Below, piece after piece: positions 6,440-13,926 of a DNA stretch of 28,377 bases. The stretch lies in assembly GCA_964564305.1 (NCBI GenBank), contig CAZMAM010000020.1:1-28377 (forward strand). The letters run 5' to 3'. Below the pieces are notes generated by a model. The model worked only from the letters and a program-made list of their open reading frames with translations. It searched no databases and was not told the DNA's origin. Numbering within the stretch: position 1 is the stretch's first letter; each line of letters opens with the position of its first letter. This stretch comes from RGIG1959 sp964564305. GTDB taxonomy: Bacteria; Bacillota; Clostridia; Oscillospirales; Acutalibacteraceae. The position numbers were made by a program, and so were the translations under genes.

Positions 6440-8926
6440 ATGGCGGACATCAAGACAAAAAACGCCATGCCCAAAGATGTTTCCTCACACAATACGGCCG
6501 CGTATTCGCCCGAACAGAAAGCAGCAGCACTCAAAAAAGAAGATTCACATACGGGAAATTTGTCCGGCAAACCGGTGATTCCCACGGAAACGCCGTTGCC
6601 CGATGAACCAATGACCTCTTCCGGAGCAACGGCTTTTTCCGATACGATGACGTCTTCCGATGATACGGCACCGCCGGAACGCATTCGCACACACAGCGAA
6701 AATATCATTCGGCAAAAACCAGATTCCCCTGCGGTCTATGACGACATTCAAACTCCGGATACGCCCGTTATTCACGAGACTATACGGCAGCATGAACCGA
6801 TAATTGCCGAACACGATTATATCCGGCAAACTCCGGATATGCCTGTTTTGCAAACAACGGCGCGAACCGTTCAGAATCCTCTTCCGGAAACAACGCCTTC
6901 GCCGAGAGTGACACAACGGACTGTTCGGACAAAGGACAGCGTATCTTCCGACGCGCCCACCGAAGTCTCCCAACACAATTCGGCCGCGTATTCGTCCGAA
7001 CAGAAAGCGGCGGCGCTCAAAAAAGAAGATTCGCATACGGGAAATTTGTCCGGCAAACCGGTGATTCCCTCGGAAACGCCGTTGCCCGATGAACCAATGA
7101 CATCTTCCGGTACCGCCGTTGTTTCCGAGGTGATGATAACTCCCGATGATACGGCAGAGCGCATTCGCACAAGGGAAAAGATTGCGCCCAAAACGAGAGC
7201 AAACGACATAAAGACAAAAGACAGTGCCGACGTCAAGAACATTCGCATTAAAGAGAATCATTCGGACAGTGAGCGTTCAGCGCAAAGTACATCTCTGCCA
7301 ACCGGAAACGCCAAAGAAAAACCGGCCGAAACAAAAAAATCCGGTCGCGCTCTAAAATCCGTGGCTGCCGTTAAAGGCACCGCCGGCGCCGCGCAAAGAT
7401 TGGTCGGAAGTCTCAATGTATACGGACAAACAGGCGAATCCGAAACCGAATACGCCGCCTCCAAAGCACAAAGCGAAATGGAAAATCTCGGGCGCAAAGG
7501 TACGCGGTTCACCGAAAAAGCGCTCGATGAAAGCCGGAATGTCATTCAAAGAGCGCAGCGTAATGCCAAGCAGATTCGCAAAGCGGAAAAAGAAACCATA
7601 AAGACGGTGGAAAAATCCGCAAAAACTGCGGTGAAAACCGCCGAACATTCCGTGAAAACTGCAGAGAAGACCGCAAAGGCGGCGGAAAAAACCGTAAAGA
7701 CCGCCGAACAGGCCGGAAAAGCCGCCGTGAAAACTGCGGAACAGGCGGCAAAAGCCGCCGAAAAAGCCGCACAGGCATCTGCCAAGGCTGCGCAAAAAGC
7801 GGCTCAGACGGCACAAACCGCAGCAAGAGCCGTTGCTCACGGGGTGAAAGTGGCCGCACAGGCTACTGCGGAAGCCGTCAAAGCCGTCGTTGCCGGAATT
7901 AAGAGCCTCAGTGCCGCCCTTGTGGCGGGAGGCTCAGTTTCTTTGGCAATCATTGCCGTGATTTGCATTGTGGCTATACTCGCCGGTTCCGTATACGGGA
8001 TATTTTTCACCGAGGACGCTTTACAGGATACCATAACGGAAATCGAGCAGGAATACAACGAAAAAATCACGAGTATTTCAAACAGTAATCCCCACGAAGT
8101 ACTGGATATGCACGGAGACCACCCGCCTTGGAAAGTGATTCTGACGGTGTTTTCGGTGAAGCTGAACGGTGACCCGAACAATCCGCAGGATATTGCCGAT
8201 TTGAACTATCAGAAAAGGGAACTCCTGCGGGAAGTATTCTGGGATATGACCGTGATCGATTATTTCCCCGTCGTGCAAAACGATACCGTCATTGTGGATT
8301 CGGACGACGGACACGGGCATATGATACAGACGGAATCCGTTCAGCAGCGTGTTCATTTGTTCATTTCCGTCACCGCGACATCTCCGGAACTGGCCTCTCT
8401 CATGTACGATTTTACGTCGGAACAGGTGAATATGCTTAACGACCTGCTGTACGGAGACGCTACTCTGCCTTGGGACGATGTGCTGCACGGAATCGATTCA
8501 AACGACCAAATCGTAGAAGTGGCCGCGTCACAAATCGGCAACATAAACGGCGACCCGTATTGGAGTTGGTACGGCTTCACTTCCCGCGTATCTTGGTGCG
8601 CCTGCTTTGTCTCTTGGTGTGCCGACCAATGCGGATATATCGAAAGAGGCGTTTTCCCGAAATTTGCCGGTGTGATTCAGGGCGAACAGTATTTCAAAGA
8701 GCGCGGATTGTGGAGGAACGGAAGCGAAACTCCGGAACCCGGTATGCTCATTTTCTTTGATTGGACAAGCGCCCACGACGGTTTGCCGGATCACGTTGGC
8801 ATTGTGGAGAAAGTGCAAAACGGGTATGTACACACTATCGAAGGCAACTGCGGCAACGCGGTAAGACGGCAGGCTTATCCGCTGGGCGACAGCCAAATCT
8901 ACGGATATGCCGCGCCGGAATACTGA
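6440..8926 (+). CDS. Membrane-anchored CHAP-domain cell-wall hydrolase of the conjugation module (CD1108-like)
   Basis: An 828-residue protein with four parts. Residues 1-350 are polar, rich in Pro, Thr and Ser, and contain a near-identical duplicated block (14-62 and 176-224). Residues about 360-490 are Lys/Ala-rich helical repeats of the A-E-K-A-A-K type. Residues about 492-525 are a single transmembrane segment. The outer part ends in a CHAP amidase/endopeptidase domain (about 692-828) with catalytic Cys720 in S-W-C-A-C-F-V-S-W-C, His785 in D-H-V-G-I-V-E, and a polar E-G-N. It probably opens peptidoglycan locally for the mating channel, as CHAP/NlpC proteins do in related elements. The long N-terminal part should face the cytoplasm. 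GAGG at 6425 is the ribosome binding site. It is the last transfer gene before a terminator. Confidence 0.87.
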   Translation: MADIKTKNAMPKDVSSHNTAAYSPEQKAAALKKEDSHTGNLSGKPVIPTETPLPDEPMTSSGATAFSDTMTSSDDTAPPERIRTHSENIIRQKPDSPAVYDDIQTPDTPVIHETIRQHEPIIAEHDYIRQTPDMPVLQTTARTVQNPLPETTPSPRVTQRTVRTKDSVSSDAPTEVSQHNSAAYSSEQKAAALKKEDSHTGNLSGKPVIPSETPLPDEPMTSSGTAVVSEVMITPDDTAERIRTREKIAPKTRANDIKTKDSADVKNIRIKENHSDSERSAQSTSLPTGNAKEKPAETKKSGRALKSVAAVKGTAGAAQRLVGSLNVYGQTGESETEYAASKAQSEMENLGRKGTRFTEKALDESRNVIQRAQRNAKQIRKAEKETIKTVEKSAKTAVKTAEHSVKTAEKTAKAAEKTVKTAEQAGKAAVKTAEQAAKAAEKAAQASAKAAQKAAQTAQTAARAVAHGVKVAAQATAEAVKAVVAGIKSLSAALVAGGSVSLAIIAVICIVAILAGSVYGIFFTEDALQDTITEIEQEYNEKITSISNSNPHEVLDMHGDHPPWKVILTVFSVKLNGDPNNPQDIADLNYQKRELLREVFWDMTVIDYFPVVQNDTVIVDSDDGHGHMIQTESVQQRVHLFISVTATSPELASLMYDFTSEQVNMLNDLLYGDATLPWDDVLHGIDSNDQIVEVAASQIGNINGDPYWSWYGFTSRVSWCACFVSWCADQCGYIERGVFPKFAGVIQGEQYFKERGLWRNGSETPEPGMLIFFDWTSAHDGLPDHVGIVEKVQNGYVHTIEGNCGNAVRRQAYPLGDSQIYGYAAPEY
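6479..6625 (+). repeat. Internal duplication, copy 1
   Basis: Encodes residues 14-62 of the CHAP protein (from V-S-S-H-N-T-A-A-Y to D-E-P-M-T-S-S-G). It is nearly identical at DNA and protein level to copy 2 at 6965-7111. Weaker similarity continues for about 15 further codons. Confidence 0.9.
6965..7111 (+). repeat. Internal duplication, copy 2
   Basis: Encodes residues 176-224 of the CHAP protein and starts 486 bases after copy 1, an exact multiple of three. Recombination between the copies would therefore delete 162 codons in frame. Confidence 0.9.
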
Positions 8927-8965
8927 TAACAGGCTGTCACGCCTTATCTTTTTACACAAACATCT

Positions 8966-9006
8966 GCCTCCGTGCGGAAAACCGATTCCGTGCGGAGGCT
9001 TTTTTT
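8966..9006 (+). terminator. Rho-independent terminator of the transfer operon
   Basis: A 12-bp stem, GCCTCCGTGCGG with CCGTGCGGAGGC (two G-T wobbles), is followed by seven T residues. It lies 40 bases after the CHAP gene stop and ends exactly where the insertion sequence begins. Confidence 0.88.
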
Positions 9007-9017
9007 GGTGCGCTAAA

Positions 9018-9046
9018 TTGATAAATATAAACTTTTCTGCTATACT
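9018..9046 (+). promoter_or_regulatory. Transposase promoter
   Basis: TTGATA at 9018-9023 and TATACT at 9041-9046, spaced 17 bases. It partly overlaps the left inverted repeat, so transposase binding could repress its own gene, as in many insertion sequences. An AAGGGG follows at 9063-9068. Confidence 0.65.
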
Positions 9047-9076
9047 GATGATAACGTTAAAAAAGGGGTAATCGGT

Positions 9077-10117
9077 ATGGGCAGAAAATTTTGCCATCTC
9101 TCAAAATCCGACCGTCTCATCATCGAAACCATGCTCAACGATGGAAAAAGAAAAAAGGAAATTGCCGGGCGAATCGATGTATCTCTCCGTACGATTTACC
9201 GGGAGATTAAGCGTGGACAATACGAACATCTCAACAGCGACTACACTACGGAAATGAGATACAGCGCGGATATTGCGCACGAAAAATACCGTGAAAATCT
9301 GAGAGCGAAAGGCCCTGACCTGAAAATAGGAAAAGATTGGGAATTGGCGCATTTTATTGAAAACGGAATTCTCGAAAACGGGTGGAGTCCGGAAGTGGTG
9401 CTTGGAAAAATCAAACAGGAACATCTTCCTTTTAAAACCAGCATCAGCAAGACGACCCTGTATCGTTATATTGAAAACGGCCTGTTTTTGAATATCAGCA
9501 ACAAGAATCTTTCCGTTAAAGGAAAAAGAAAAAACAAATACAGAAAGATTCACACTCAACACAGAGCCAACGCCGGGGACAGCATAGAAAAGCGTCCGAA
9601 AGACATAAATTCCCGTGAGGAATTTGGGCATTGGGAAATGGATTCTGTTATGGGACGAAAGAACGTTTCCCAAAACTCTTTACTGACCATAACAGAGAGA
9701 AAAACCCGAAAGGAAATCATCATTAAGCTGGAAAATCATACCTCCAATCAGGTATGTCTGGCATTAGATGCTTTAGAGCAAAAATGCGGTTCGCTGTTTT
9801 CAAAGATATTCAAAACCATAACGGTAGATAACGGTTCGGAATTTGCCAACTGTGAGGGATTGGAAAAAACCGTTTTCGGCGAAGGCAAACGAACAAAAAT
9901 ATACTACTGCCATCCGTACAGCAGCTACGAACGGGGAAGCAACGAAGTGGCTAACCGTATGATTCGCCGAAAGATTCCAAAAGGCACAAATATCGACAAT
10001 AAAACCGACGAGGAAATTCAGGCCGTCGCTGACTGGATTAACCAATACCCGCGCCCGATGTTCGGATACCGCACTGCCAATATGTTATTTGAGGAAGAAC
10101 TGGCGGCATTAACATAG
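9077..10117 (+). CDS. IS30-family transposase
   Basis: A 346-residue DDE transposase. The N-terminus has the IS30 helix-turn-helix (R-L-I-I-E-T-M-L-N-D-G, then S-L-R-T-I-Y-R-E-I-K-R-G). The catalytic core has Asp189 in H-W-E-M-D-S-V-M-G, Asp251 in T-V-D-N-G-S-E-F and Glu290 in R-G-S-N-E-V-A-N-R. The second-Asp-to-Glu gap is about 38 residues against about 33 in classic IS30, because of a short insertion before Y-Y-C-H-P-Y-S-S. The frame is complete with its own promoter and ribosome binding site, so the element may be active. Confidence 0.94.
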   Translation: MGRKFCHLSKSDRLIIETMLNDGKRKKEIAGRIDVSLRTIYREIKRGQYEHLNSDYTTEMRYSADIAHEKYRENLRAKGPDLKIGKDWELAHFIENGILENGWSPEVVLGKIKQEHLPFKTSISKTTLYRYIENGLFLNISNKNLSVKGKRKNKYRKIHTQHRANAGDSIEKRPKDINSREEFGHWEMDSVMGRKNVSQNSLLTITERKTRKEIIIKLENHTSNQVCLALDALEQKCGSLFSKIFKTITVDNGSEFANCEGLEKTVFGEGKRTKIYYCHPYSSYERGSNEVANRMIRRKIPKGTNIDNKTDEEIQAVADWINQYPRPMFGYRTANMLFEEELAALT

Positions 10118-10172
10118 ACTTTCGCAACTGAATACCGTATTCTATTTTCCTCCATGCTCTTTTGTGGGGGTA

Positions 10173-10195
10173 AGGGGGTGTTATGCCCTCTTTTT
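10173..10195 (+). terminator. Weak terminator downstream of the insertion sequence
   Basis: AGGGGGT and GCCCTCT can pair (two wobbles) around a 5-base loop, followed by TTTTGTTATTTT. It would stop transcripts from the insertion sequence entering the metal operon. Confidence 0.5.
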
Positions 10196-10299
10196 GTTAT
10201 TTTACACAATATTACGCTATTTTCCTTGTCTAATACGCCGTTTTTTGAGCAAAACTAAATTTTTTGACATTTAATGGTTGCATTTACGCAGCGGAGGGT

Positions 10300-10343
10300 T
10301 TTGTCAATTTTCCATTGACAAACGGGGCGCGGTGCGGTATGGT
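10300..10343 (+). promoter_or_regulatory. Metal-operon promoter with an overlapping operator-like palindrome
   Basis: The -35 box TTGACA (10315-10320) and the -10 box TATGGT (10338-10343) are spaced 17 bases. The -35 lies inside a perfect inverted repeat, TTTGTCAAT (10300-10308) and ATTGACAAA (10314-10322), with a 5-base spacer. A dimeric repressor bound there would block RNA polymerase. Context suggests a metal sensor of the Fur/Zur, DtxR/MntR or AdcR type, but the sequence does not match a consensus I can name with confidence. Confidence 0.7.
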
Positions 10344-10400
10344 ACTTATACGGGATATGAAGGTATGCCAAGATATCCAAAAGAGGAGGCGGAAAACGGT

Positions 10401-10697
10401 ATGGAAAAACGGAACCGTAAACTTTCGGTATTGCTTGCGTTGGCCGTATGTGTTGTCATGCTGTTTTCGGCCGTTTATATTGCGGAGGAAGCGGGTCACA
10501 ACTGTATCGGGGAAAATTGCCCGATCTGCTGTCAAATCAGCATATGTTCTCATGCGCTGAAATTGCTCGGGTACGGTGTTGCGGCGATTGTTGCCGCCGT
10601 CGCGCTTGCATTTTCCGCTGCCGTTTTTTCCGTTTGTTCCAAAACAAACTTCAGAGAGTCCACGCCGATTACATTAAAAGTTAAACTTTCCGATTGA
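10401..10697 (+). CDS. Small Cys-containing membrane protein of the metal operon
   Basis: A 98-residue protein with transmembrane segments at about residues 9-24 and 53-75. Between them is a short loop E-A-G-H-N-C-I-G-E-N-C-P-I-C-C with His and four Cys, then C-S-H, which resembles a metal-binding or redox site. The C-terminus ends T-L-K-V-K-L-S-D. I recall similar small proteins beside ZnuA-like genes in Clostridia, but I know of no assigned function. The frame is open upstream to 10278, but that start lies above the promoter; the ATG at 10401 has GAGGAGG at 10383-10389 and is right. It is the first gene after the promoter, so it should be the most highly transcribed of the operon. Confidence 0.75.
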   Translation: MEKRNRKLSVLLALAVCVVMLFSAVYIAEEAGHNCIGENCPICCQISICSHALKLLGYGVAAIVAAVALAFSAAVFSVCSKTNFRESTPITLKVKLSD

Positions 10698-10714
10698 AAA
10701 TAAGAACCGATGGA

Positions 10715-10776
10715 ACAAGGGAGCGGTCTGCCCGTTTGGGCGGACCGGTGGCGTTTTGCCGCCCCCTTGTATTTTT
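10715..10776 (+). terminator. Compound hairpin between genes one and two of the metal operon
   Basis: An outer stem ACAAGGG/CCCTTGT encloses two inner hairpins (CGGTC..GACCG and GGCG..CGCC) and is followed by ATTTTTG. The short T-tract suggests partial termination, giving more of the small membrane protein than of the transporter. Confidence 0.6.
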
Positions 10777-10870
10777 GCGCCCTTTTGCGGCACGATCCCG
10801 GGTGATTGCCGCAATTTAGCGCTTTTTTGCGCTCATTTCGATTCTTATTTTCCATGGGAGGTTTATTTTT

Positions 10871-11848
10871 ATGCGAAAAACGATTGCGCTTGTCGCGGCC
10901 GTTCTCCTGTTGACGGCAATGCTCGCCGGCTGCACAAAAAGCGATGCGGGCAAAGATGAAGATAAGCTCTCTGTCGTGGCCACAATTTTTCCGGAATATG
11001 ACTGGGTCATGAACATCCTCGGCGATAAAGCCGCAGATGCCGAAGTGACGATGCTTCTGGACAGCGGCGTCGATTTGCACAGCTACCAGCCCACGGCGGA
11101 CGATATCATCAAAATATCCGCTTGCGACGTCTTTATCTACGTGGGCGGCGAATCCGATGAATGGGTGGAAGATGCTTTGAAGGAAGCCACAAACCGGGAT
11201 ATGATTGTCGTCAATCTGCTGGAATCCCTCGGCGATGCCGTCAGAGAAGAAGAGGTTGTCGAGGGCATGGAAGAAGAGGACGAAGGGGAGAGCGAAGCGG
11301 AAGAAGGCCCCGAATATGACGAACACGTCTGGCTGTCGCTGAAAAACGCCGTCGTCCTCTGCAATGTGATTAAAGACGCGATCGGTAAGGCCGATGCGGG
11401 TAATGCCGGGACATACGCCGCGAACGCGGCGGCATACATCGAAAAACTGAATGCCTTGGATGCGGAATATCAAGCCGCCGCGGATGCGGCAAACCGCAGG
11501 ACTCTTCTGTTCGGCGACCGCTTTCCCTTCCGCTATCTTACGGATGATTACGGGCTTTCCTACTATGCCGCTTTTGTGGGCTGTTCGGCGGAAACGGAAG
11601 CCAGTTTTGAGACGGTGGCTTTTCTCGCCGAAAAGGTTGATGAGCTTGACCTTCCCTGCGTGCTGACGCTGGAGGGAATCGACCACGAGATCGCGCAAAC
11701 CGTTGTTGCGGCGACGTCCGCGAAATCCGCGCGGATTCTGTCCATGGATTCCATGCAATCCGTCACATCGGAGGATGTGAAGAACGGCGCGCGGTATCTG
11801 GCCGTAATGGAGAAAAATCTGGAAGTGCTGAAAGAGGCGCTCAAGTAA
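10871..11848 (+). CDS. ZnuA-like metal ABC transporter substrate-binding lipoprotein
   Basis: A cluster A-I (SBP_bac_9/ZnuA) binding protein that captures Zn(II) or Mn(II) outside the membrane. A signal peptide with lipobox L-A-G-C puts the lipidated Cys at 21. Likely metal ligands are His70 in D-L-H-S-Y and His152 in D-E-H-V-W. The third canonical His is replaced in the segment G-D-R-F-P-F-R-Y, which I believe is typical of this Clostridial subgroup, and D-S-M near the end could give the acidic ligand. Between the first two ligands is an extremely acidic loop (about residues 125-150) where ZnuA proteins often have a His-rich loop. GGGAGG at 10856 precedes the ATG. Zn is the likeliest metal, but specificity is not proven. 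Confidence 0.88.
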   Translation: MRKTIALVAAVLLLTAMLAGCTKSDAGKDEDKLSVVATIFPEYDWVMNILGDKAADAEVTMLLDSGVDLHSYQPTADDIIKISACDVFIYVGGESDEWVEDALKEATNRDMIVVNLLESLGDAVREEEVVEGMEEEDEGESEAEEGPEYDEHVWLSLKNAVVLCNVIKDAIGKADAGNAGTYAANAAAYIEKLNALDAEYQAAADAANRRTLLFGDRFPFRYLTDDYGLSYYAAFVGCSAETEASFETVAFLAEKVDELDLPCVLTLEGIDHEIAQTVVAATSAKSARILSMDSMQSVTSEDVKNGARYLAVMEKNLEVLKEALK

Positions 11849-11863
11849 CGGGAGGCAGAAGCG

Positions 11864-12562
11864 ATGGCACAACTCTCTTGCCGGAATCTTTGCCTTGGAT
11901 ATGACGGCAAGGAAATTTTGCACGATTTGAATTTTGAGGTGGAGTCGGGCGATTATCTCTGCATTGTCGGGGAAAACGGCTCCGGAAAATCCACTTTAAT
12001 GAAGACGATCCTCGGTTTGCAAAGCCCTTTATCCGGCAAAGTTCTGACAGGCGACGGCCTCGTTCAAAATGAGATCGGATATCTTCCGCAGCAAACGGCG
12101 GTGCAGAAGGATTTCCCGGCAACGGTTTGGGAGATTGTTCTGTCCGGCTTTCAGGGCAGGTGCGGCCTCCGCCCGTTTTACACAAAGGAAGAAAAGCGAA
12201 TCGCCGCCGAGAACATAGAAAAAATGGGGATTACTCCGCTGACCAAGCGCTGCTACCGGGAACTGTCCGGAGGGCAGCAGCAGAGGGCGTTGCTTGCGCG
12301 GGCGCTGTGCGCTACGCGGAAAATGCTCCTGCTTGATGAGCCGGTTTCCGGGCTGGATCCGAAGGTCACGGCGGATATGTACCGATTGATTGAAAGCCTG
12401 AACCGAAGTGGAATTACCGTTATTATGATTTCCCACGATGTGACGGCGGCGCTTCGGTATGCAACGCATATTCTCCATATCGGCGGCGAAGCTTTCTTTG
12501 GAACACGCCAGGAATATCTCGCCGTGGGCAGAGGATTTACACAGACAGGGGGGTGGGCGTGA
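11864..12562 (+). CDS. ZnuC-like metal ABC transporter ATP-binding protein
   Basis: A 232-residue cytoplasmic ATPase of the metal ABC transporter. Walker A is G-E-N-G-S-G-K-S at residues 36-43, the signature L-S-G-G-Q at 134-138, and Walker B with catalytic Glu in L-L-L-D-E-P at 158-159. The switch His is in I-S-H-D-V. All motifs are intact. GGGAGG precedes the ATG, 15 bases after the binding-protein gene. Its TGA stop overlaps the ATG of the permease by one base, so the two are translationally coupled. Confidence 0.93.
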   Translation: MAQLSCRNLCLGYDGKEILHDLNFEVESGDYLCIVGENGSGKSTLMKTILGLQSPLSGKVLTGDGLVQNEIGYLPQQTAVQKDFPATVWEIVLSGFQGRCGLRPFYTKEEKRIAAENIEKMGITPLTKRCYRELSGGQQQRALLARALCATRKMLLLDEPVSGLDPKVTADMYRLIESLNRSGITVIMISHDVTAALRYATHILHIGGEAFFGTRQEYLAVGRGFTQTGGWA

Positions 12563-13413
12563 TGGCGTTGTTTGAAAAGCTGGCCATGTATTTTGAATAC
12601 CCGTTTGTGCGCTATGCGCTCATTGTCGGCGTGCTGATCTCTTTATGTTCTTCGCTGCTTGGCGTGACGCTGGTGTTAAAGCGGTTCTCATTCATCGGGG
12701 ACGGCCTTTCGCATGTTGCGTTCGGCGCGATGGCGGTTGCGGCCGTTGTAGGGCTGACCGACGAAATGCTCTTGGTGCTGCCCGTCACCATTGTCAGCGC
12801 CGTGCTGCTTTTACGCACCGGACAGAATGCGAAAATTAAAGGCGACGCCTCTTTGGCCATGATTTCGGTGGGCGCGCTGGCGATTGGATATTTATTGATG
12901 AATTTGTTTTCCACCTCGTCCAATTTGTCGGGTGATGTGTGTGCCACGCTGTTCGGCTCCACTTCAATTCTCACGCTGACGCCGTGGGAAGTTTGGGTAT
13001 GCGCGGTTCTGTCCGTCGTTGTCGTCATCGCGTTTGTTCTTTTCTACAACAAGATTTTTTGCGTAACCTTTGACGAGGACTTTGCTAAGGCAACGGGAAC
13101 GAAAGCGGGGATTTACAATCTGATTATTTCCGTCATTATTGCGGTTATCATCGTGCTGGCGATGAACCTCGTGGGGTCGCTGCTGATTTCGGCGCTGGTT
13201 ATCTTTCCCGCGCTTTCGGCTATGCGCGTATTCAAGAGTTTCAAGTCCGTTACCGTTTGTTCCGCGGTGCTGTCGGTGTGCTGCTCTGCGCTTGGAATCC
13301 TCATTTCCGTTCTTGCGGGTACGCCCGTCGGCTCCACCATCGTGGCGGTTGACATTGCTGCATTTTTTATTTTTTCCCTTGCGGGAACTTTATCGGGAGG
13401 TATCGGAAAATGA
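12562..13413 (+). CDS. ZnuB-like metal ABC transporter permease
   Basis: A 283-residue polytopic membrane protein of the ABC-3 family, with about eight hydrophobic segments. Family segments include L-K-R-F-S-F-I-G-D-G-L-S-H-V-A-F-G near residue 40 and the A-L-V-I-F-P-A-L-S-A stretch after residue 210. Two upstream GTG codons (12553, 12559) are in frame, but GGGGGG at 12547-12552 is best placed for the ATG at 12562, which overlaps the ATPase stop. It ends in an ATGA overlap with the next lipoprotein gene, so the three genes form one coupled unit. Confidence 0.93.
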   Translation: MALFEKLAMYFEYPFVRYALIVGVLISLCSSLLGVTLVLKRFSFIGDGLSHVAFGAMAVAAVVGLTDEMLLVLPVTIVSAVLLLRTGQNAKIKGDASLAMISVGALAIGYLLMNLFSTSSNLSGDVCATLFGSTSILTLTPWEVWVCAVLSVVVVIAFVLFYNKIFCVTFDEDFAKATGTKAGIYNLIISVIIAVIIVLAMNLVGSLLISALVIFPALSAMRVFKSFKSVTVCSAVLSVCCSALGILISVLAGTPVGSTIVAVDIAAFFIFSLAGTLSGGIGK

Positions 13414-13910
13414 AAAAAACCTTATCCCTCATGCTCGTTGTGCTTGTTACCGGATCGCTTTTGATTTTTGCCGGCTGTGGGAATCATTCCGGGGGATCCG
13501 ATCAGGCGGATAAAGAAATCGGCGCCGGGCAGGAGAATCGGGAAATTGACGTGGATCTCACCCAACTCAGCAGTACGATGGTTTACTCCGAAGTGTATAA
13601 TATGATGTATACGCCGGAGAATTATATCGGCAAAACGGTAAAAATGAGCGGGGATTTTGCTTTGTATTGTCAGCAGACGGACGAGAACGGCCAGCCTGAT
13701 TTCGATTACCCGATTTATTATGCCTGTGTGATTGCGGACGCGACCGCCTGCTGCTCTCAGGGGCTGGAATTTGTTCCCGCCGGAAATTGCACTTATCCCG
13801 ACGATTATCCCGAACCGGGCGGGAATATTACCGTTATCGGGACTTTTGAAACATACGAAGAAGAGGGTTATACCTATTGCCACTTAGTCAATGCACAGAT
13901 GACGGGTTGA
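13410..13910 (+). CDS. Lipoprotein of unknown function in the metal operon
   Basis: A 166-residue protein with a signal peptide and lipobox F-A-G-C (lipidated Cys23). After a polar linker come a short helix (M-V-Y-S-E-V-Y-N-M-M) and a compact domain with the phrase Y-I-G-K-T-V-K-M-S-G-D-F and later G-N-I-T-V-I-G-T-F-E-T-Y. That pattern recalls small OB-fold beta-barrel domains, which is my inference. The domain also holds C-V-I-A-D-A-T-A-C-C and a fourth Cys, possible metal ligands or disulfides. The ATG overlaps the permease stop (ATGA), so it is co-made with the transporter and may help pass metal to the binding protein. No function is assigned. Confidence 0.8.
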   Translation: MKKTLSLMLVVLVTGSLLIFAGCGNHSGGSDQADKEIGAGQENREIDVDLTQLSSTMVYSEVYNMMYTPENYIGKTVKMSGDFALYCQQTDENGQPDFDYPIYYACVIADATACCSQGLEFVPAGNCTYPDDYPEPGGNITVIGTFETYEEEGYTYCHLVNAQMTG

Positions 13911-13926
13911 TGTCATTCCGGTTTAA

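Larger units (their letters stand above)
9007..10130 (+). mobile_element. IS30-family insertion sequence
   Basis: About 1.1 kb with a single full-length IS30-type transposase. The proposed ends are the G-G-T-G-C-G-C region at 9007 and the complement of C-G-C-A-A-C-T-G at 10123-10130. These share the core TGCG and scattered further matches, so the terminal inverted repeats are weak and the exact ends are uncertain by several bases. I could not identify a target duplication. The left end abuts the T-tract of the transfer-operon terminator. Confidence 0.7.

Noticed and set aside
7546..7910. Repetitive DNA that might suggest a CRISPR array
   Set aside because: The repeats are codon-level Lys/Ala repeats of varying length within a continuous reading frame, with no fixed repeat and unique spacers.
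8935..9006. Possible attachment site or end of the conjugative element
   Set aside because: No direct repeat, integrase gene or tRNA partner is visible; the structure is explained by a terminator next to an insertion sequence.
10550..11923. A 457-codon open frame on the minus strand
   Set aside because: It lies opposite the clear ZnuA-like lipoprotein gene, has no family motifs and reads as antisense of its codons.
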